DNA from: Pseudomonas cichorii
Lineage (GTDB): Bacteria > Pseudomonadota > Gammaproteobacteria > Pseudomonadales > Pseudomonadaceae
Direction: 5' to 3'
NCBI RefSeq assembly: GCF_018343775.1
Contig: NZ_CP074349.1
Location: 434,001 to 498,000 of the forward strand
Length of the DNA stretch: 64,000 nt
Part shown: positions 58,819 through 64,000 of the stretch, piece after piece
Layout: the number at the start of each line of letters is the position of its first letter
Numbering within the stretch: the first letter of the stretch is position 1
Translations under genes and position numbers: made by a program
The notes under the pieces: model-generated
Database searches by the model: none
The model's input: only the letters and a program-made list of their open reading frames with translations
What the model was told of the DNA's origin: nothing

Positions 58819-59451
58819 ATGACCACAGTCAACGTATACCAACAGCGCCCCGAAGCGGGCGTAAAGGCTGAATCGCCGCTGTTCCACGCCGATCTCGGCA
58901 GCCTGGTCGGCAAAGGCCGCGCCAACCCCGGTGTCACGCTGCGCGAGAAGAAACTGCTCGGCCATCTGACCCTCCGTGGCGACGCTCGTGATCCGGCGTT
59001 CGCTGCCGGAGTTCACAAGGCTCTGGGCATGGAATTGCCTGCCGCGCTCACATTGGTCAGCAGTGGCGAAAGCTCGCTGCAATGGCTCGGCCCGGATGAG
59101 TGGCTGCTGATCGTGCCCACCGGCGAAGAGTTTGCGACCGAACAACGGCTGCGCGAAGCGCTGTCGGGGCTGCATATCTCTGTGGTGAATGTCAGCGGCG
59201 GCCAATCGATTCTGGAGCTGACCGGCCCCAATGTTCGTGAAGTGCTGATGAAGTCCACCAGCTATGACGTACACCCCGACAACTTCCCGGTGGGCAAGGC
59301 CGTTGGCACCGTGTTCGCCAAGTCGCAACTGGTGATTCGCCGCACGGGCGAAGAAACCTGGGAGCTGCTGATCCGTCGCAGCTTCTCGGATTACTGGTGG
59401 CTTTGGCTGCAGGATGCCAGTGCCGAATACGGATTGACCATCAAGGCGTAG
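58819..59451 (+). CDS. soxG: Sarcosine oxidase gamma subunit SoxG
   Basis: A 210-residue protein with the SoxG pattern: LRGDARDPAFAAGVHKALG, LQWLGPDEWLLIVPTGE, VNVSGGQSILELTGPNVREV and ELLIRRSFSDYWWLWLQDA. It is structurally related to the aminomethyltransferase folate domain and completes the heterotetramer. The 79-bp gap to soxA holds a REP element. Confidence 0.94.
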   Translation: MTTVNVYQQRPEAGVKAESPLFHADLGSLVGKGRANPGVTLREKKLLGHLTLRGDARDPAFAAGVHKALGMELPAALTLVSSGESSLQWLGPDEWLLIVPTGEEFATEQRLREALSGLHISVVNVSGGQSILELTGPNVREVLMKSTSYDVHPDNFPVGKAVGTVFAKSQLVIRRTGEETWELLIRRSFSDYWWLWLQDASAEYGLTIKA

Positions 59452-59476
59452 GAGACTCCGCCGTGTCCCTGACACT

Positions 59477-59499
59477 GTAGGAGCGAATTCATTCGCGAA
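59477..59499. repeat. REP element (single) between soxG and purU
   Basis: GTAGGAGCGAATTCATTCGC with flanking bases, a single standard copy in the 77-bp gap between soxG and purU. Confidence 0.8.
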
Positions 59500-59528
59500 C
59501 AGCGGCAGTAAACAGGAGTCACCTTTAT

Positions 59529-60386
59529 ATGAGTCGCGCCCCTGATACATGGATTTTGACTGCCGACTGCCCCAGTGTGCTGGGGACGGTGGATGCGGTA
59601 ACCCGCTATCTGTTCGAGCAGGGCTGCTATGTCACTGAACACCATTCGTTCGATGACCGGCTCTCGGGACGTTTTTTCATTCGTGTTGAATTCCGTCAGC
59701 CCGACGGCTTCGACGAAGCGGCCTTTCGCTCTGGCTTGACCGAGCGCGGTGAAGCCTTTGGCATGATCTTCGAGCTGACGGCACCGAACTACCGGCCAAA
59801 AGTCGTGATCATGGTTTCCAAGGCCGACCACTGCCTGAACGATCTGCTCTATCGTCAGCGCATCAACCAGTTGTCCATGGATGTGGTGGCGGTGGTTTCC
59901 AATCACCCCGATCTTGAGCCTCTGGCTGGCTGGCACGGAATTCCGTACTACCATTTCCCACTTGACCCGAACGATAAGCCTTCTCAAGAAGCCAAGGTCT
60001 GGCAGGTCATCGAAGATTCAGGTGCGGAACTGGTGATTCTCGCCCGTTACATGCAGGTGCTGTCACCGGACCTGTGCCGCAAGCTCGACGGCAAGGCGAT
60101 CAACATTCATCACTCGCTGCTGCCGGGCTTCAAGGGAGCCAAGCCTTACCATCAGGCCTACAACAAGGGCGTGAAACTGGTGGGCGCGACGGCGCATTAC
60201 ATCAACAACGACCTGGACGAAGGACCGATCATTGCCCAGGGCGTCGAAGTGGTAGACCACAGCCACTATCCCGAAGACCTGATTGCCAAAGGCCGGGATA
60301 TCGAAGGGCTGACACTGGCACGCGCTGTCGGGTATCACATTGAACGGCGGGTTTTTCTGAATGCCAACAGAACGGTGGTTCTGTAG
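59529..60386 (+). CDS. purU: Formyltetrahydrofolate deformylase PurU
   Basis: A 285-residue enzyme. An N-terminal ACT domain (TWILTADCPSVLGTVDAVTR) precedes the formyl-transferase fold, with catalytic residues in NIHHSLLPGFKGAKPYHQAY and a downstream Asp region (YINNDLDEGPI). It hydrolyses 10-formyl-THF to formate and THF, which frees folate during high methyl-group flux from sarcosine. AGGAG lies 10 bp before ATG 59529. It follows soxG in the operon. Confidence 0.95.
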   Translation: MSRAPDTWILTADCPSVLGTVDAVTRYLFEQGCYVTEHHSFDDRLSGRFFIRVEFRQPDGFDEAAFRSGLTERGEAFGMIFELTAPNYRPKVVIMVSKADHCLNDLLYRQRINQLSMDVVAVVSNHPDLEPLAGWHGIPYYHFPLDPNDKPSQEAKVWQVIEDSGAELVILARYMQVLSPDLCRKLDGKAINIHHSLLPGFKGAKPYHQAYNKGVKLVGATAHYINNDLDEGPIIAQGVEVVDHSHYPEDLIAKGRDIEGLTLARAVGYHIERRVFLNANRTVVL

Positions 60387-60465
60387 AGCTGCAAGTGACA
60401 AGTTTCAAGCTGCACGTTGAACGCTGGCGAGATCCTCTTGGCGCTTGAAGCTTGCCACTTGTAGC
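60384..60465. repeat. Interspersed GCAAGCTTCAAG-type repeat (copy 3), purU-fdhA gap
   Basis: Right after the purU stop, GAGCTGCAAGTGACAAG and GCGCTTGAAGCTTGCCACTT face each other. This is a third copy of the family, again within an operon gap. Confidence 0.6.
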
Positions 60466-60509
60466 TACCGCCCCTCTTTTTTCCAACAACAAAATACAGA
60501 GGTGAAAGC

Positions 60510-61709
60510 ATGTCTGGTAATCGCGGTGTGGTGTATCTCGGCGCTGGCAAGGTCGAGGTGCAAACAATTCCTTTCCCGAAAATGCAGGATCCAAGGGGCA
60601 AGCGCATCGAACACGGAGTCATTCTGCGCGTTGTTTCCACCAACATCTGCGGCTCGGACCAGCACATGGTTCGCGGTCGTACCACTGCCCAGACCGGGCT
60701 GGTGCTCGGTCATGAAATTACTGGCGAAGTGCTCGAAGCCGGGCGCGATGTCGAAAACCTCAAGGTCGGCGACCTGGTTTCGGTGCCGTTCAACGTGGCG
60801 TGCGGTCGTTGCCGCAGTTGCAAGGAGCAGCACACCGGCGTCTGCCTGACCGTCAACCCGGCACGTGCCGGTGGAGCGTATGGTTATGTTGATATGGGCG
60901 ACTGGGTCGGCGGGCAAGCGGAATACGTGCTGGTGCCTTACGCCGATTTCAACCTGCTGAAACTGCCTGACCGCGATGCGGCCATGGAGAAGATCCGCGA
61001 CCTGACCTGCCTCTCCGACATTCTGCCGACCGGTTATCACGGCGCAGTGACTGCGGGTGTCGGTCCGGGCAGCACCGTGTATGTCGCCGGTGCCGGGCCT
61101 GTCGGTCTGGCGGCTGCTGCTTCGGCACGCTTGCTGGGTGCTGCGGTGGTGATCGTCGGCGATGTGAACCCGACGCGTCTGGTTCACGCCAAGGCTCAGG
61201 GTTTCGAGATCGCCGACCTGTCGCTGGATACGCCACTTCACGAACAGATCGCCGCGCTACTGGGTGAGCCTGAAGTGGATTGCGCCATCGATGCCGTGGG
61301 CTTTGAAGCGCGTGGCCATGGTCATACAGGTGCGCAGTCCGAGGCGCCGGCCACGGTGCTCAACTCGTTGATGGGCGTGGTACGTGTTGCCGGCAAGATC
61401 GGTATCCCCGGCCTGTACGTCACCGAAGATCCGGGTGCCGTGGATGCCGCAGCGAAAATGGGCAGCCTGAGTATCCGCTTTGGCCTGGGCTGGGCCAAAT
61501 CCCACAGCTTCCATACCGGCCAGACCCCGGTCATGAAGTACAACCGTCAATTGATGCAGGCCATCATGTGGGACCGCATCAAGATCGCCGATGTGGTGGG
61601 TGTCGAAGTCATCAGCCTGGATGACGCGCCCCGTGGCTACGGCGAGTTTGATGCGGGCGTGCCGAAGAAATTCGTGATCGACCCGCACAAGCTGTTCAGC
61701 GCTGCCTGA
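60510..61709 (+). CDS. fdhA: Glutathione-independent formaldehyde dehydrogenase FdhA
   Basis: A 399-residue zinc alcohol-dehydrogenase-family enzyme. Catalytic zinc residues are in NICGSDQHMVRG and LGHEITGEV; structural zinc cysteines are in CGRCRSCKEQHTGVC. The Rossmann motif YVAGAGPVGLAAAASARLLG binds NAD+. It oxidises formaldehyde, a by-product of demethylation, to formate without glutathione. It closes the sarcosine cluster, followed by a strong REP palindrome. Confidence 0.95.
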   Translation: MSGNRGVVYLGAGKVEVQTIPFPKMQDPRGKRIEHGVILRVVSTNICGSDQHMVRGRTTAQTGLVLGHEITGEVLEAGRDVENLKVGDLVSVPFNVACGRCRSCKEQHTGVCLTVNPARAGGAYGYVDMGDWVGGQAEYVLVPYADFNLLKLPDRDAAMEKIRDLTCLSDILPTGYHGAVTAGVGPGSTVYVAGAGPVGLAAAASARLLGAAVVIVGDVNPTRLVHAKAQGFEIADLSLDTPLHEQIAALLGEPEVDCAIDAVGFEARGHGHTGAQSEAPATVLNSLMGVVRVAGKIGIPGLYVTEDPGAVDAAAKMGSLSIRFGLGWAKSHSFHTGQTPVMKYNRQLMQAIMWDRIKIADVVGVEVISLDDAPRGYGEFDAGVPKKFVIDPHKLFSAA

Positions 61710-61714
61710 TAGCT

Positions 61715-61755
61715 ATAGGAGCGAATTCATTCGCGAATGAATTCGCTCTCCTACA
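61715..61755. repeat. REPIN: abutting palindromic REP pair
   Basis: TAGGAGCGAATTCATTCGCG and GAATGAATTCGCTCTCCTA join with practically no spacer, giving a near-perfect palindrome of about 40 bp. It lies just after fdhA, likely as a 3'-end structure. Confidence 0.82.
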
Positions 61756-61871
61756 GGGTAGGAAATAACCTGTATTCAACTGTTTCTGGCGGGAACAAGC
61801 CCTCCATCCTCCAGTCAAACCGTCTGTTTTATCATCCACCACTGGATGGTTTCGGTTAGAGGTTGACTGTA

Positions 61872-62438
61872 ATGAATACTGCTCGCGGTATGGTACTTGC
61901 TACATTGATGGCCCTGGCGGCAAGCCCGGCTTTTGCGTTCAATCTGAATGACGCAGCCAATGCGGTTTCCAACGCCACAGGCGGTAATCAGAAAGCCACG
62001 GCGGCACCTGAGGCTGCCGGCCTGCTCAATACCCTCGGTACACAACTGAATGTCACCCCCGAACAGGCTGTTGGCGGTACGGGCGCTTTACTTGGGTTGG
62101 CGAAGAACAAACTCACCGGCCCCGATTATTCCCAACTCACTAAATCCGTTCCGGGACTTGATCAGTTGTCGGGGCTTTCCGCGTTGAATACGCTGGGTGA
62201 CGGCGGGCTTGGTGCCTTGCTGGGCGGCAGCGGCAAATCGGGAAGCGGTTCGGCGCTCGGCAGTGCGTTGGGCAATGTGCAGAACATGGATGACGTGAAC
62301 AACGCATTCAAGGCGCTGGGCATGGACAGCAGCATGGTCAGCCAGTTTGTGCCGGTGATCCTGCAATACCTCGGCCAGCAAGGCGCCAGCGGCTCCGCAT
62401 TGCAGAGCCTGAGCGGTCTATGGGGTGCCGGTAGCTGA
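61872..62438 (+). CDS. Exported DUF2780-family protein
   Basis: A 188-residue protein with a signal peptide (cleavage expected after SPAFA), from ATG 61872 with AGAGG upstream. The mature protein is Gly/Ser/Leu-rich and matches DUF2780 (VcgC/VcgE) proteins: LNTLGTQLNVTPEQAVGGTG, ALGNVQNMDDVNNAFKALGM and QFVPVILQYLGQQGASG. Function unknown; probably periplasmic. The 3' end overlaps the convergent acyltransferase gene by 21 bp. Confidence 0.82.
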   Translation: MNTARGMVLATLMALAASPAFAFNLNDAANAVSNATGGNQKATAAPEAAGLLNTLGTQLNVTPEQAVGGTGALLGLAKNKLTGPDYSQLTKSVPGLDQLSGLSALNTLGDGGLGALLGGSGKSGSGSALGSALGNVQNMDDVNNAFKALGMDSSMVSQFVPVILQYLGQQGASGSALQSLSGLWGAGS

Positions 62439-63317
62439 TTCGTTACGCAAGGCGCTGATATGGGCGTCCTTTTCGATCCAGAGCTGGTTGACCCAGTTCT
62501 GGATCCGTTCGCGAAACAGCGGATCGTTCTCGTAGTCGCCTTGCCACAGCGCAGGGTCCAGTTCCCGGGTCTTGATGTCGACGATCACCTTCGGCACTCG
62601 CCCGCACAGCATGTCCCAGAACCCCGGAATCCGTGAGCCGGGATACACCACCGTCACATCCAGAATCGCATCCAGTTGTTCGCCCATGGCAGCCAGCACG
62701 AACGCTACGCCTCCGGCCTTGGGCTTGAGCAGGTTCTTGTAGGGCGATGCTTGTGCCGCATGTTTGGCTTTTGTGAAGCGTGTGCCTTCCAGATAGTTGA
62801 CGATGGTCACCGGCTGGCGCTTGAACAGCTCGCAGGCGGCCTTGGTGATTTCCAGATCCTTGCCCTTGAGTTCCGGGTGCTTTGCCAGGAACGCCTTGCT
62901 GTAGCGCTTCATGAACGGGTAATCCAGTCCCCACCAGGCCAGCCCCAGAAACGGTACCCAGATCAGTTCCTTTTTCAGGAAGAACTTGAAGAAGGGTGTG
63001 CGACGGTTGAGCGCCTGTACAAGGGCCGGGATATCAACCCACGACTGATGGTTGCAGATCAGCAGGTAGGAGGTATCGCCGCGCAGGTCTTCGTGGCCGC
63101 GAATCTCCCAGCGGGTCGGGGTGAATGCGCCGAAGATGTATTTGTTGATATGCGCCCAGGTTTCCGCAAACCACATCACCGCCGCTGAGCAGTGATCACG
63201 CATATGCCCCTGGAACAGCAGTTTGAGCAGGGCGCAAACCAATAGCGGGCCGATCAGCACGAGGGTGTTGATCAGCAGCAGAAGGGTGACGAAACAGCCA
63301 CAAAGCACTCGACGCAT
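62418..63317 (-). CDS. yihG: YihG-type acyltransferase (PlsC-like)
   Basis: A 299-residue LPLAT-family acyltransferase from ATG 63317; a longer frame adds 20 codons. An N-terminal membrane helix (LLLLINTLVLIGPLLVCALL) is followed by CNHQSWVDIPAL (catalytic HX4D) and NYLEGTRFT. The match is to YihG-type membrane acyltransferases that make phosphatidic acid with particular acyl chains. It converges with the DUF2780 gene. Confidence 0.85.
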   Translation of the reverse strand: MRRVLCGCFVTLLLLINTLVLIGPLLVCALLKLLFQGHMRDHCSAAVMWFAETWAHINKYIFGAFTPTRWEIRGHEDLRGDTSYLLICNHQSWVDIPALVQALNRRTPFFKFFLKKELIWVPFLGLAWWGLDYPFMKRYSKAFLAKHPELKGKDLEITKAACELFKRQPVTIVNYLEGTRFTKAKHAAQASPYKNLLKPKAGGVAFVLAAMGEQLDAILDVTVVYPGSRIPGFWDMLCGRVPKVIVDIKTRELDPALWQGDYENDPLFRERIQNWVNQLWIEKDAHISALRNESATGTP

Positions 63318-63502
63318 AAGGTTCTCTTGAGTCTCTTCAAGGTTGGCAATGATAGAGACACTGATTTGCCGCGCCAATTACACAGGTGCTTACAAATGTT
63401 TCACGCGCTGACGATTATGCTGGTCATATCCGAACAAACTTCAAGTTCGCTGTCTAAAACCGGGCGTCAATAAGGCGCTGCCCCCTGCGAGGAACTTGCC
63501 AC

Positions 63503-64000
63503 GTGAAACCGATTCTGGCGCTGTTGTCCCTGCTGGCGTTGCCTGTCATGGCCGCCGAACCGACGCTGTATGGTCGCTATGAAAACATCAAGGTCGCCGA
63601 GATCGGCCAGACCTTCAAGGCCAAGATGGACACCGGTGCACTGACAGCATCCCTGTCGGCCAAGGACATCGAGTTGTTCCAGCGTGATGGCGAGGACTGG
63701 GTACGTTTCCGTCTGGCGACCAAGGATGCCGACAGGAAAGTCTACGAACACAAGGTTTCCCGCATCAGCACGATCAAGGGCCGCGCTGAGGGCGATGACG
63801 ACGATGAAGCCATCGATTCCGCCAAGCGCCCGGTCGTTGATCTTGAACTGTGCCTGGGCAACAAGAAGCGCACGGTCGAAGTGAACCTTGTGGATCGCAG
63901 CCACTTCAACTATCCATTGCTGATTGGTGCCAAGGCCCTGCGCGAGTTCGATGCCGCAGTAAATCCGGCGCGTCGCTATACCGCTGACCAGCCCGATTGC
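63503..64000 (+). CDS. Retropepsin-like aspartic protease (RimK-associated/COG4067), truncated by window edge
   Basis: An open frame from GTG 63503, with GAGGAA 8 bp upstream, runs to the end of the window (166 codons visible). It encodes a signal peptide (MKPILALLSLLALPVMA) and a retropepsin-like domain with the catalytic triad in KMDTGALTASL (Asp43-Thr44-Gly45). The later NYPLLIGAKALREFDAAVNP is also typical of the COG4067 family. Probably periplasmic. The stop lies outside the window. Confidence 0.8.
   Translation, partial: MKPILALLSLLALPVMAAEPTLYGRYENIKVAEIGQTFKAKMDTGALTASLSAKDIELFQRDGEDWVRFRLATKDADRKVYEHKVSRISTIKGRAEGDDDDEAIDSAKRPVVDLELCLGNKKRTVEVNLVDRSHFNYPLLIGAKALREFDAAVNPARRYTADQPDC

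Overview
The window is a stretch of Pseudomonas chromosome. Gene content and order match Pseudomonas (choXWV-betIBA, gbdR, glyA-soxBDAG-purU-fdhA, divergent putA/putP), and so does the dense set of short extragenic palindromes built on a core like GGAGCGAATTCATTCGC. The palindrome types and the aryl-polyene genes would suit the P. syringae / P. fluorescens branch, but I cannot fix the species. No tRNA, rRNA, CRISPR array, insertion sequence or prophage was seen. All calls come from reading the sequence and its translations; no database search was run.

Layout. 1-2.1 kb: edge of an aryl-polyene type fatty-acid/polyketide cluster on the minus strand (ketosynthase-like protein, acyltransferase, two acyl carrier proteins, truncated membrane protein). 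2.4-5.3 kb: orphan ParA ATPase, a PAAR spike-tip protein and two unknown genes in AT-rich DNA, one of them exported. 5.2-12 kb: SelO, the mechanosensitive channel MscK and a K+/H+ antiporter. 12.1-14.7 kb: an 859-residue toxin-like protein whose C-terminus carries R / ST / ExE signatures of an ADP-ribosyltransferase. 14.7-22.6 kb: acyl-CoA dehydrogenase, then proline use (putA, putP) around a shared control region with several GTTGCA boxes. 22.6-34.6 kb: mixed single genes (alginate lyase PL7, a REC-PAS-GGDEF-EAL regulator, YgjP-type metalloprotein, small HTH protein, ElaA-type acetyltransferase, periplasmic binding protein, YccS-type membrane protein, HI0933-type flavoprotein, DbpA helicase, MFS exporter). 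34.7-37.4 kb: a TldE-like/TldD-like pair.

37.5-61.7 kb is the coherent part and forms a nearly complete choline-to-one-carbon route. ChoXWV imports choline, BetA and BetB oxidise it to glycine betaine, BetI represses, and GbdR (45.5 kb) is the expected activator. After demethylation steps encoded elsewhere, sarcosine is oxidised by SoxBDAG to glycine plus a folate-bound one-carbon unit. GlyA, PurU and FdhA then handle serine, formyl-folate and formaldehyde. Interposed are a chemoreceptor with a flagellar sigma-28 type promoter, a second ZapA/ZapB-like pair, LtaE, a TraX-family membrane protein and AlaC. The end holds a DUF2780 exported protein, a YihG-type acyltransferase and a truncated retropepsin-like protease.

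Most worth a second look: the ADP-ribosyltransferase-like toxin (12.1 kb); a large inverted repeat with a perfect 16-bp stem inside the sox operon (55.3 kb); 21-bp tandem repeats upstream of choX that look like an AraC-family (GbdR) operator; and the PAAR-linked unknown genes.
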